Below, piece by piece: positions 8,214 to 18,848 of a stretch of 64,000 nt of DNA. A program made the translations under genes and the position numbers. The number at the start of each line of letters is the position of its first letter. The stretch's first letter is position 1. The notes below the pieces were generated by a model, which saw only the letters and a program-made list of their open reading frames with translations, searched no databases and was not told where the DNA came from. The stretch comes from DATFDN01 sp963756545 (GTDB lineage: Bacteria > Pseudomonadota > Alphaproteobacteria > Acetobacterales > Acetobacteraceae), in the NCBI GenBank assembly GCA_963756545.1, contig CAVWNY010000007.1:124001-188000 (forward strand). Direction: 5' to 3'.

Positions 8214-9548
8214 TCAATCGCCGCGTTCGACGCGCAATCCCGCCCAGTGGGCAAGCCGACGGGCGATCTCGCGCTCGAAGCCGCGATCGCGCGGACGGTA
8301 GAATGCCTGCCGTGGCATGCCTTCGGGAAAGTAGTTCTGGCCCGAAAAAGCCTCCTCGGTGTTGTGGTCATAGGCGTAGCCGCGCCCGTACCCGAGATCC
8401 TTCATCAGCCGCGTCGGCGCGTTCAGGATGTGCGCCGGCGGGGTCAGGCTGCCGGTGCCGCGTGCCGCCTTGCGCGCCTCGGTCAGCGCCGCATAGGCCG
8501 CGTTCGACTTGGGCGCGGTGCCGAGGTAGAGCACGGCCTGCGCGATCGCCAGATCGCCCTCCGGGCTGCCCAGCCGCTCATAGGCCTCCCAAGCCGCCAG
8601 CGCGTGGCCCAGCGCGGGGGGATCGGCCATGCCGATGTCCTCGACGGCGAAGCGCACCAGCCGGTGGGCGATGTAGCGCGGGTCCTCGCCGCCCTCCAGC
8701 ATCCGCGCGAACCAGTAGAGCGCCGCGTCGGGATCGGAGCCGCGCAGCGACTTGTGCAGCGCGGAGATCAGGTTGTAGTGCTCCTCGCGATCCCTGTCGT
8801 AGAGCGCGGCGCGGCGCCCGAGCAGGGCGGCGAGGGCCGCCGGATCGAGCGGCGGGGCGTTCTCGGGGAGGGCGGCGAGCTGCTCGATCAGGTTCAGCAG
8901 ATAGCGGCCGTCGCCGTCGGCCATCGCACGCAGCGCGGCGCCCGCGTCCGGCGTCAGGAGAAGGGTGCACCCCAGCGCCGATTCGGCGCGGGCGAGCAAG
9001 GCCTGAAGGGCGGCGTCGTCCAACCGGCGCAGCACGAGCACCTGACAGCGCGACAGCAGCGCCCCGTTCAGCGCGAATGACGGATTCTCGGTCGTGGCGC
9101 CGACCAACGTGACGGTGCCGTCCTCCACCACCGGCAGGAATCCGTCCTGCTGGGCCCGGTTGAAGCGATGGATCTCGTCCACGAAGAGCAAGGTTCCCTG
9201 GCCCGCCGCGCGCCGGCGCGCCGCCTCCTCGAAGGCCCGCTTGAGGTCGGCGACGCCCGAGAACACCGCCGAGAGTTGCACGAAGTGCAGGCCAGCCCTG
9301 GCGGCGAGTAAGCGGGCGATGGTGGTCTTGCCGGTGCCCGGCGGTCCCCACAGGATCAGGGACGCAAGCAATTCGCGGGCGAGCATGCGCGTGAGCGCGC
9401 CGTCCGGCCCGACGAGATGGTCCTGACCGACCACCTCATCCAACGCCTTCGGGCGCAGCCGGTCGGCCAGCGGGCGCGGCCCGGATGCAGGTTCGGCAGC
9501 TTCGGAGCCGAAAAGATCGTTCGGGGTGTTGGCGGTTTTCCTTGTCAC
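8214..9548 (-). CDS. rarA: Replication-associated recombination protein A (AAA+ ATPase)
   Basis: About 444 residues. RarA/MgsA is a cytoplasmic AAA+ ATPase related to clamp-loader subunits and acts at stalled replication forks. Visible landmarks are PLADRLRPKALDEVVGQ at the N-terminus, Walker A GPPGTGKTT, Walker B LLFVDEIH, sensor GATTENPSFALNGALLSRC and the C-terminal region with YFPEGM typical of the family. A GTG at 9548 is chosen. A TTG at 9584 with a better SD (AGGATCAGG) would add 12 residues and cannot be excluded. It follows rplQ on the same strand with about 100 bp between. Confidence 0.93.
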   Translation of the reverse strand: MTRKTANTPNDLFGSEAAEPASGPRPLADRLRPKALDEVVGQDHLVGPDGALTRMLARELLASLILWGPPGTGKTTIARLLAARAGLHFVQLSAVFSGVADLKRAFEEAARRRAAGQGTLLFVDEIHRFNRAQQDGFLPVVEDGTVTLVGATTENPSFALNGALLSRCQVLVLRRLDDAALQALLARAESALGCTLLLTPDAGAALRAMADGDGRYLLNLIEQLAALPENAPPLDPAALAALLGRRAALYDRDREEHYNLISALHKSLRGSDPDAALYWFARMLEGGEDPRYIAHRLVRFAVEDIGMADPPALGHALAAWEAYERLGSPEGDLAIAQAVLYLGTAPKSNAAYAALTEARKAARGTGSLTPPAHILNAPTRLMKDLGYGRGYAYDHNTEEAFSGQNYFPEGMPRQAFYRPRDRGFEREIARRLAHWAGLRVERGD

Positions 9549-9651
9549 GGACCGAGAATCAGGCACGCCCCGACGCAAGCGCAAGACCTGATCCTGAGAT
9601 CGCGGCGCGGTCAGTCATGACCCGCCCGCTTCGGCGCGTGGGCCGATGCGG

Positions 9652-10083
9652 CTAGGCCGCCGCCTGACCGGGCTCCTCGGGCAGCGTCTCGGGCCGTGGT
9701 CCGCTGTCCTGGCCCTTGACGGCCGGATCGCGGTCCACCAGCTCAATCACCGCCATGCTGGCGGCGTCGCCATAGCGCACGCCGGCCTTGAGCACGCGGG
9801 TGTAGCCGCCGGAGCGACTGCGATACCGCTCCGCCAGCGCGCCGATCAGCTTATTGACGATGCGATCGTCGCGAAGCTGCGCGTGCAGCAGTCGGCGGGC
9901 GTGCAGGTCGCCGCGCTTGCCCAGGGTGATAAGTTTCTCCGCCACCGGCCGCAACTCCTTCGCCTTCGGCAAGGTGGTGGTGATCTGTTCGTGCTTGAGC
10001 AGCGCACAGGCCATGTTGCGGAACATGGCCTGGCGATGAGAGGACGTGACGCCGAGCTTCCGGCCGGCCACCCCGTGACGCAT
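9652..10083 (-). CDS. rplQ: 50S ribosomal protein L17
   Basis: 143 residues. The conserved N-terminal core of bL17 is clear: MRHGVAGRKLGVTSSHRQAM, then NMACALLKHEQITTTLPKAKELRPVAEKLIT. The C-terminal 25 residues form a short variable tail. It is the last gene of the alpha-operon block rpsM-rpsK-rpoA-rplQ and lies 61 bp downstream of rpoA. Confidence 0.97.
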   Translation of the reverse strand: MRHGVAGRKLGVTSSHRQAMFRNMACALLKHEQITTTLPKAKELRPVAEKLITLGKRGDLHARRLLHAQLRDDRIVNKLIGALAERYRSRSGGYTRVLKAGVRYGDAASMAVIELVDRDPAVKGQDSGPRPETLPEEPGQAAA

Positions 10084-10144
10084 GGTTCGACTTCCTTAGT
10101 TTACCGTCATCCCCGGACTCGCACTGCCATGCCCGGGGAAAGCG

Positions 10145-11176
10145 TCAGAACGGCTCTTCGAGCCGCTTGGCCAGATCCTCGATGTTCTCCGGAGGCCAGC
10201 CCGGCACGCTCATGCCGAGCGTGAGGCCCATGGAGGTCAGCACCTCCTTGATCTCGTTCAACGACTTCCGCCCGAAATTGGGTGTGCGCAGCATCTCCTG
10301 CTCGCTTTTCTGGACCAGGTCGCCGATATAGATGATGTTGTCGTTCTTCAGGCAGTTGGCGCTACGGACCGACAGCTCCAGCTCGTCCACCTTGCGCAGC
10401 AGGTTGCGGTTGAACGGCAGGTCATCCTGCGGCTCCTCGGCGCGGACCTGCTGAGGCTCCTCGAAATTGATGAAGAGCTGCAGCTGGTCCTGCAGGATGC
10501 GCGCGGCGAGCGCCACCGAATCCTCGGGGGTCACCGCCCCGTTGGTTTCCACCGTCAGCAGCAGCTTGTCGTAATCCGTCACCTGCCCGACGCGGGTGGG
10601 TTCGACCTTGTAGGAGACGCGGCGCACGGGGGAGTAGATGGAATCGACCGGGATCAGACCGATCGGTGCATCTTCCGGGCGGTTGGCCGCAGCGGCGACA
10701 TAGCCCTTGCCGAGGTTGACGGTGAACTCCATCCCCAGTTTCACGCCGTCGTCCAGCGTGCAGAGCACCAACTCGGGGTTCATGATGTCGATGTCGTGGC
10801 CGGCCTGGATCTGGCCGGCGCGCACCTCGCCGGGACCGGTCGCCGTCAGCGCCATGCGCTTCGGCCCCTCCCCGTGCATCCTGAGCGCGAGCTGCTTGAT
10901 GTTCAGCACAATGTCGGTGACGTCTTCCCGGACGCCGGGGATCGAGCTGAACTCGTGCAGCACCCCGTCGATCTGCACCGCCGTCACCGCCGCGCCCTGC
11001 AGCGAGGACAGCAGGATGCGCCGGATCGCGTTGCCCAGCGTCATGCCAAAACCGCGCTCCAGCGGCTCGGCGACGATGGTGGCGACGCGCGCGGGGTCGG
11101 CGCCGGGCTCGACGTCGAGCTTTTCCGGCTTGATCAGGCTTTGCCAGTTCTTCTGGATGACGGCGCTCTGCCTCAT
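10145..11176 (-). CDS. rpoA: DNA-directed RNA polymerase subunit alpha
   Basis: 343 residues, the normal length for alphaproteobacterial RpoA. The N-terminal dimerisation domain contains EPLERGFGMTLGNAIRRILLSS (near residues 36-57). The C-terminal domain contains the helix-hairpin-helix DNA/activator-binding segment with NCLKNDNIIYIGDLVQKSE and FGRKSLNEIKEVL. It lies between rpsK and rplQ. rpsD is absent from between rpsK and rpoA, as in other alphaproteobacteria. Confidence 0.98.
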   Translation of the reverse strand: MRQSAVIQKNWQSLIKPEKLDVEPGADPARVATIVAEPLERGFGMTLGNAIRRILLSSLQGAAVTAVQIDGVLHEFSSIPGVREDVTDIVLNIKQLALRMHGEGPKRMALTATGPGEVRAGQIQAGHDIDIMNPELVLCTLDDGVKLGMEFTVNLGKGYVAAAANRPEDAPIGLIPVDSIYSPVRRVSYKVEPTRVGQVTDYDKLLLTVETNGAVTPEDSVALAARILQDQLQLFINFEEPQQVRAEEPQDDLPFNRNLLRKVDELELSVRSANCLKNDNIIYIGDLVQKSEQEMLRTPNFGRKSLNEIKEVLTSMGLTLGMSVPGWPPENIEDLAKRLEEPF

Positions 11177-11277
11177 GCAACCACGTCCTTTCGTCCCGGC
11201 GGGCAGTTGCCCGCCGGATCAGTGCTGCCCGCCCATCTGGCGCCCCGCCACGCGCGCGCGACGCGCCGGGCGCTCGC

Positions 11278-11673
11278 TCAGACGCGCCGACGCTTGCGCG
11301 GGCGGCAGCCGTTGTGCGGTACCGGGGTGGTGTCGCGAATCGCGGTGATCGCGAAGCCCACGGCCTGGAGGGCGCGCAACGCGCTCTCCCGTCCGGACCC
11401 CGGGCCGTTGACCTCGATCTCCAGCGTCTCCATCCCGTGCTCGCGGGCCTTGCGCCCGGCGTCCTCGGCGGCGACCTGCGCGGCATAGGGCGTGGATTTG
11501 CGGCTGCCCTTGAAGCCCTGGCTGCCCGACGACGACCAGGCGATCGCGTTGCCCTGCGCGTCGGTGATGGTGATGACGGTGTTGTTGAACGTCGCAGCGA
11601 CATGCGCCACGCCGGCGATGATGTTCTTGCGCTCCTTGCGCCGGGGGCGCGCGGTGGTGGCGGGTCTCGCCAT
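11278..11673 (-). CDS. rpsK: 30S ribosomal protein S11
   Basis: 131 residues with the uS11 core: AHVAATFNNTVITITDAQGN, SSGSQGFKGSRKSTPYAAQ, EVNGPGSGRESALRAL, and the terminal signature DTTPVPHNGCRPRKRRRV. It binds 16S rRNA in the platform near the E/P sites. It is second in the alpha block, 70 bp downstream of rpsM and 101 bp upstream of rpoA. Confidence 0.98.
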   Translation of the reverse strand: MARPATTARPRRKERKNIIAGVAHVAATFNNTVITITDAQGNAIAWSSSGSQGFKGSRKSTPYAAQVAAEDAGRKAREHGMETLEIEVNGPGSGRESALRALQAVGFAITAIRDTTPVPHNGCRPRKRRRV

Positions 11674-11743
11674 ATCGGTTCGTCCTGTTTCGTCTGTGCT
11701 GGCCGCCCGTACGGACGGAGAATGCCGATCGTGAGGCGCGCGC

Positions 11744-12121
11744 CTACTTCGTGACTTTCTTCTTGCCCGCGATCGCCACGGCCTTGCCCTTGCGGGTGCG
11801 CGCGTTGGTGTGCGTGCGCTGGCCGCGCACCGGCAGGCCCCGGCGGTGCCGCAGGCCGCGGTAGCAGCCGAGGTCCATCAGCCGCTTGATGTTCATCGCG
11901 ACCTCGCGCCGGAGATCGCCCTCGACGCGATACTCGCGGTCGATCAGCTCGCGGATCCGCAGCACCTCGTCGTCGGAGAGCTGGTTCACCCGGCGATCGT
12001 CGGGGATCGACAAGCGGGAGATGATCTCCGTCGCCTTCGTCGGCCCGATGCCATAGACATACTGCAGGCCGATACCGACCCGCTTGGTGGTGGGGATATT
12101 CACGCCGGCAATACGCGCCAC
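11744..12121 (-). CDS. rpsM: 30S ribosomal protein S13
   Basis: 125 residues from a GTG at 12121, chosen because uS13 proteins begin ARIAGVNIP and because GAGGAG lies 8-13 bp upstream. The longer open frame to 12202 is not conserved. The signature RGLRHRRGLPVRGQRTHTNARTRKG is near the C-terminus. It contacts 16S rRNA at the subunit head. Unusually, it has no ribosomal gene upstream here: the next gene is divergent uvrB, so the alpha block is detached from secY/adk and must have its own promoter in the roughly 230-bp interval. Confidence 0.96.
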   Translation of the reverse strand: MARIAGVNIPTTKRVGIGLQYVYGIGPTKATEIISRLSIPDDRRVNQLSDDEVLRIRELIDREYRVEGDLRREVAMNIKRLMDLGCYRGLRHRRGLPVRGQRTHTNARTRKGKAVAIAGKKKVTK

Positions 12122-12355
12122 GCTTCGCAACTCCTCTGGTCCGGCGCACGGGGCCGGTTTGGCCGCCCACCAACGACGGGGAAGGGCCTCTGTCAAGCGC
12201 AAACGCCGACGGTCCTTGGAAGGTGCCGTCGGAGAGGGCGCACTATAGGGAGGATGGGGCCGGTGTCAACGCGCCGCGGCCTGCCGGGCGTCCCTCGCCC
12301 GGCCGCCCCGCCTGCTCTCAATTCTTCCCGCGATTCGCGCCATCTTTGCCGGGTG

Positions 12356-14535
<2,180 letters not shown>

Positions 14536-14621
14536 GTTCGTGGGTTCGGCTTTTTATGAATGACAGCGGCGTAACTTTCCTGCCATAGTCAATTCAAATT
14601 CGACACAGGAAAGGTTCGCCC

Positions 14622-15488
14622 ATGCGCTCATTCCGCTTGGCCTCGTTCGCGCTGCTTGCCGGTGCCGCTGGCCTTGCCGCCATCCCGGCGCACGCCGGGG
14701 TGGTCGTCAGTTACCCCGACTTTTCCAACACCGCCGGCCTCACCTTGGTCGGCAACGCCGCGACCGCGACCACTGGCGACGGCACCGTCCTTCGCGTGGC
14801 CCCCGCCAGTTCCGGTCAGAGTGGGGCTGCCTATAGCACCACGCCGGTCACGCTGGGGGGCGGCGACACATTCAGCACCACCTTCCAGTTCCGTTTCACC
14901 AACACAGGCGGAATCGATCCCGCCGACGGCATCGCCTTCGTGCTGGCGGCGAGTCCGGGAGGACTGGGTAGCGTCGGTCAGGGGCTCGGCTATGCTGGCG
15001 TTCCCAACAGCGCCGCGATCGAGTTCGATACCTTCGACAACGGCGCCTCCGACGGCAACAACAGCAACCACGTGGCGCTCGACACCGGCGGAAATCTGAA
15101 CGAGATCGCCGTTGGCAGTCCTTACGGCGCCACCACCTGCGACTTCGGCAGCGGCAACACCGGTCTCGGTTGCATGTCGAACGGCGACAAGTGGACCGTC
15201 AGGATCGGTTACGACGGCACCAACCTGACCACGATCGTGCAGGACGCGGCGAACCCGGCGGATACCGCCATCAGCAATTACGCAATCGACCTCGCATCGG
15301 TTCTCGGCACCAGCAACGCCTATGTCGGGTTCACCGGCTCGACCGGCGCCGGGTGGGAGAACCACGACATCCTGAACTGGCAGTTCGCCGACACCACGCA
15401 GCTGGTCGCGACGCCCGAACCGGGCTCTCTCGCCCTGTTCTGCCTCGCCGTCGGCGGCCTCGGTCTGCTCCGCCGCCGGCGCGTCTGA
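14622..15488 (+). CDS. Lectin-like secreted protein with PEP-CTERM sorting signal
   Basis: 288 residues. A Sec signal peptide (residues 1-25, ending AHA) is followed by a beta-rich domain. It resembles L-type (legume-type) lectins: GGIDPADGIAFVL and NSAAIEFDTFDNG match the conserved pattern with an acidic metal-site Asp. The C-terminus VATPEPGSLALF plus a hydrophobic helix and LLRRRRV is a PEP-CTERM motif, recognised by exosortase for export to the surface or extracellular matrix. No exosortase gene is in the window. An SD-like AGGAAAGG precedes the ATG, and a terminator-like hairpin follows. It is a single-gene unit. Confidence 0.88.
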   Translation: MRSFRLASFALLAGAAGLAAIPAHAGVVVSYPDFSNTAGLTLVGNAATATTGDGTVLRVAPASSGQSGAAYSTTPVTLGGGDTFSTTFQFRFTNTGGIDPADGIAFVLAASPGGLGSVGQGLGYAGVPNSAAIEFDTFDNGASDGNNSNHVALDTGGNLNEIAVGSPYGATTCDFGSGNTGLGCMSNGDKWTVRIGYDGTNLTTIVQDAANPADTAISNYAIDLASVLGTSNAYVGFTGSTGAGWENHDILNWQFADTTQLVATPEPGSLALFCLAVGGLGLLRRRRV

Positions 15489-15507
15489 AGAACCCGCGTC
15501 CCATCGG

Positions 15508-15541
15508 TCGGTCCGCCGCTCCCTGGGGCGTTGCGGACCGA
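15508..15541 (+). terminator. Probable intrinsic terminator after the PEP-CTERM gene
   Basis: Perfect 9-bp inverted repeat TCGGTCCGC / GCGGACCGA around a 16-base loop that can pair further (CGCTCC with GGGGCG). It starts 20 bp after the stop. No long T-run follows. Confidence 0.55.
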
Positions 15542-15569
15542 CGCTCCTCCGTGCCACATCCCCGGGACG

Positions 15570-16358
15570 ATGACGAATCCCGGCATCATTTCCTCATCCA
15601 TGCCGCGCGCCGCCCTGGTCACGGGCGCGGCGCGCCGAATCGGCCGGGCGATCGCGCTGGTGCTCGCCGAGCAGGGCTTCGATGTCGCCGTCCACTGCCA
15701 TGATAGCGAGGCGGGCGCCGAGGAGACGGCATCGGCCGTCCGCGCACGGGGCCGACGCGCCGCTGTGCTGCGCGCCGATCTGCGCGTAGAGGCCGAGGCC
15801 AATACCTTGCTGGCGGCGGCGCGGGACGCGCTCGGGCCCATCGGCGTGCTGATCAACAATGCCAGCATTTTCGAGCGCGACGAGTGGGACACGGTGATCC
15901 GCGAGTCCTGGGACCGCCACATAGAGACCAATCTTCGCGCGCCCTTTGTGCTGACCCAGCATTTCGCGCGCGCACTCCCGGCTGCGGCCGAGGGCGCGGT
16001 CGTCAACATGCTCGATCAGCGGGTGTGGTCGATCACCCCGCATTTCCTATCCTACACCGTCTCCAAGGCGGGGCTGTGGGCGCTGACGCAGGGGCTGGCG
16101 CTGGCGCTCGCCCCGCGCATACGGGTGAACGGGATCGGCCCGGGTCCCGCGCTGCCCAGCCGGCGCCAAAGCGCGGAGCAGTTCGCCCGCCAAAGCGCCT
16201 CCGTCCCGCTCGGCCGGGGCACTTCGCCCGACGAGATCGCGCGGGCGGTGGTCGCCATCCTGGAGTTGCCGGCGATGACGGGGCAGATGCTCGCGTTGGA
16301 CGGAGGCCAGCACCTGCAATGGGCGGCGGGCCGGTTCGCCGCTCCGGCCGAAGAGTAG
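15570..16358 (+). CDS. Pteridine-reductase-like SDR (FolM/PTR1 type)
   Basis: About 262 residues from ATG 15570 (15531 and 15600 are alternatives). Classical SDR motifs are present: TGAARRIGRA at the cofactor site, NNAS, and the active-site segment SYTVSKAGLWALTQ with Tyr and Lys. GAARRIG, with basic residues, points to NADPH preference and to the pteridine reductase/FolM group. The neighbouring folB, 5 bp downstream on the same strand, supports a role in dihydrobiopterin, dihydromonapterin or folate metabolism. Substrate is inferred from family and context. Confidence 0.85.
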   Translation: MTNPGIISSSMPRAALVTGAARRIGRAIALVLAEQGFDVAVHCHDSEAGAEETASAVRARGRRAAVLRADLRVEAEANTLLAAARDALGPIGVLINNASIFERDEWDTVIRESWDRHIETNLRAPFVLTQHFARALPAAAEGAVVNMLDQRVWSITPHFLSYTVSKAGLWALTQGLALALAPRIRVNGIGPGPALPSRRQSAEQFARQSASVPLGRGTSPDEIARAVVAILELPAMTGQMLALDGGQHLQWAAGRFAAPAEE

Positions 16359-16363
16359 CGCCG

Positions 16364-16741
16364 ATGGGCCCCGCCTTGCGCCGCGTCTTCATCCGCGACC
16401 TCGTGCTGGATGCCAGCGTCGGCGTCTATGCGCACGAGCATGCGCGCAAGCAGCGCGTGCGGATCAATCTCGATCTCGGGGTTCTGGACGAGCCGGGCGG
16501 GACCGACGAACTGGCGCGCGTGGTGGACTATGAGGCGGTCGCCAAGCGGATACGCGCGGTCGTGGGCGCCGGCCATGTCCGCCTTGTCGAGACGATGGCG
16601 GAAAGGATCGCCGCCGCCTGCCTGTTCGACGCGCGCGTGAAGCTGGCGCGTGTACGAGTGGAAAAGCTTGACGTCTTTGCTGATGCGGAGTCCGCGGGGG
16701 TGGAAATCGAGCGCCGCGGCGCCGACTTGTCCACGCCGTGA
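16364..16741 (+). CDS. folB: Dihydroneopterin aldolase
   Basis: 125 residues. FolB converts 7,8-dihydroneopterin to 6-hydroxymethyl-dihydropterin plus glycolaldehyde in folate synthesis and forms a tunnel-fold octamer. The sequence shows FIRDLVLDASVGVYAHEH, VVDYEAVAKRIRAVV and HVRLVETMAERIAAACLF, including the conserved Glu/Tyr region of the family. The ATG lies 5 bp after the stop of the pteridine-reductase-like SDR, so they form an operon. Confidence 0.92.
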   Translation: MGPALRRVFIRDLVLDASVGVYAHEHARKQRVRINLDLGVLDEPGGTDELARVVDYEAVAKRIRAVVGAGHVRLVETMAERIAAACLFDARVKLARVRVEKLDVFADAESAGVEIERRGADLSTP

Positions 16742-16962
16742 CGGCCGGAGCGAGCGAGTTCATGGGCATCGCCGAGCGTTTTAATGGCGAGACAGAACCG
16801 CTAAGTAAAACTAAGCATTTTCAGTAGCTTGCCAATGTGCCTAAAAATTGCGCAATTCGTTAATATTCAAGCGCCGGGCCGGTCTCACGCACCGGAGAGC
16901 CGGTTTGGCCACAGAGTTATCCACAGGTGTGGTGGAGAACTCCGATCCGCTCGGGATCTCCG
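16742..16962. promoter_or_regulatory. AT-rich intergenic region with a perfect DnaA box
   Basis: The 220 bp between folB and uvrC contain a stretch (about 16785-16870) far more AT-rich than the surroundings. It is followed by TTATCCACA at 16917-16925, an exact match to the strongest DnaA box. One box is not an origin, but the pairing with an AT-rich tract is suggestive of DnaA binding. The region would also carry the uvrC promoter. Confidence 0.5.
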
Positions 16963-18841
16963 GTGAGCGAGGCGCGGGCCCTCGCGGGGGTCGCCGTGAT
17001 CGAGGCGGCGCTGGCCAGCATGCCGGCCGGGCCCGGCGTCTATCGGATGCTCGACGCGAAAGGCGACGCGCTCTACGTCGGAAAGGCGCGAAGCCTGAAG
17101 AAGCGCGTTGTCGCCTACACCCAGCTCGGCCGGCTGCCGGAACGGCTGCGGCGCATGATTTCCGAGACGGTCTCGATGGAGATCGTCACCACGCATACCG
17201 AGGCCGAGGCGCTGCTGCTCGAGGCCAACTTCATAAAGCGCCTTAAGCCGCGGTTCAACATCGTTCTGCGGGACGACAAATCCTATCCCTGGCTGATGCT
17301 GACCGACGACCACCCGTTCCCCCAGATCGCCAAGCATCGCGGCGCGCAGACGCGAAAGGGCAGCTACTGGGGGCCGTTCGCCTCGGCCTGGGCGGTGAAC
17401 CAGACCGTCACGGCCATGCAACGGGTATTCCTGCTGCGCTCGTGCCAGGACACGGTGTTCGCCAACCGATCCCGCCCGTGTCTGCTGTACCAGAATCCGC
17501 CGCTGCTCGGCGCCTTGCGTCGGGCGCATCGGGCAGGACGAGTACGGGCGGCTGGTCGCGCAGGCGAAGGCCTTCCTGTCGGGCAAGCTCGCCTCGGTGC
17601 AGCGCGAGCTGGCCGCCGAGATGGAGCAGGCCTCGGCGGCGCTCGAATTCGAGCGTGCGGCCTCGGTGCGCGACCGCATCCGGGGCCTGACGTTTGTGCA
17701 GGGCAGCGACGTCGTCAACCCGGCGAGCCTGGAGGATGCCGACGTGATCGCCGCCTGGCAGATCGGCGGGCAGACCTGCGTGCAGGTGTTCTTCGTCCGC
17801 GGCGGGCGCAACAACGGCAATCGGCCGTTCTTCCCGACGCATGCCCGGACAGAGGACGCCGATGTCGTGCTGGCCGCCTTCATCGCCCAGTTCTACGACG
17901 ACAAGCCCCCACCGCCGCTGGTGCTGGCCAATCATATCCTGCCGGAACAGGCGCTCGTCGCCGAGGCGCTGAGCCTCAAGGCCGGGCGCCGCGTCGAGAT
18001 CGCCGTCCCGCAGCGTGGCGAGAAGCGCGCCGTGGTGGGCCACGCCGAAATCAACGCGCGCGAGGCGCTGGAGCGCCGGCTCGCGGAATCGGCCGGGCAG
18101 GCCAAATTGCTGGAAGGCGTCGCGCAGGCGTTCCGGCTGCCCGCTCCCCCCGAGCGGATCGAGGTCTATGACAACAGCCACATCATGGGGACAAGCCCGT
18201 ACGGCGTGATGGTCGCCTCAGGCCCCGAGGGCTTCATGAAATCCGGCTATCGGAAGTTCGCGATCCGCGGCCCGATCGCGCCGGGAGACGACTTCGCCAT
18301 GATGCGCGAGATGCTGGACCGCCGCTTCGCCCGATTGGTCAAGGCCGAGGCGGAGAGCGCCGGCGCGCGGGTGGACTGGCCCGACCTCGTGCTGATCGAC
18401 GGCGGCGCCGGCCAGCTCTCGGCGGCGCGGGGCGTCTTGCAGGATCTAGGCGTGAACGACGTGCCGCTGGTCGGCATCGCCAAGGGACCGGACCGCGACG
18501 CCGGGCGGGAATGGTTCCACATGGACGGCATTCCGCCTTTCCAACTGCCGCCGCGCGACCCGGTGCTCTACTACCTCCAGCGGCTGCGCGACGAGGCGCA
18601 CCGCTTCGCCATCACCACGCACCGCGCCGGCCGCTCCAAGGCGCTCATCCGCAGCGAACTCGATCAGATCGCCGGCATCGGCGCCGCCCGCAAGCGCGCG
18701 CTGCTGAACCATTTCGGCTCGGCCCGCGCGGTCAAGCAGGCGGGCCTGCCGGACCTCGAGGCAGCGCCCGGAATCTCGCGCGAGATCGCGCGCCGCGTGT
18801 ACGCGCATTTCCATCCCGGCGTGCGGATGGAGGAGACGTGA
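16963..18841 (+). CDS. uvrC: Excinuclease ABC subunit C, frameshifted in this sequence
   Basis: UvrC makes both incisions in nucleotide excision repair. The GIY-YIG domain (PGVYRMLDAKGDALYVGKA) is at residues 20-40. The UVR motif (ALEFERAASVRDRIRGL) lies in the middle, followed by the RNase-H-like nuclease (EVYDNSHIMGTSPYG) and C-terminal HhH repeats. The frame breaks at 17494-17495, where CAGAATCC has one A too many. Without it the conserved CLLYQIRRCSAPCVGRIGQDEY is restored and the protein is about 625 residues, the usual size. Start GTG 16963 is chosen (GTG 16927 is an alternative). Confidence 0.93.
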
Positions 18842-18848
18842 TGCGGCC

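Noticed and set aside
12122..12202. 27-residue N-terminal extension of S13
   Set aside because: Not conserved; a GTG with strong SD at 12121 gives the canonical ARIAGVNIP start.
16742..16962. Calling this region oriC
   Set aside because: Only one perfect DnaA box is visible, and neighbouring genes are not typical origin neighbours; kept as a finding only.
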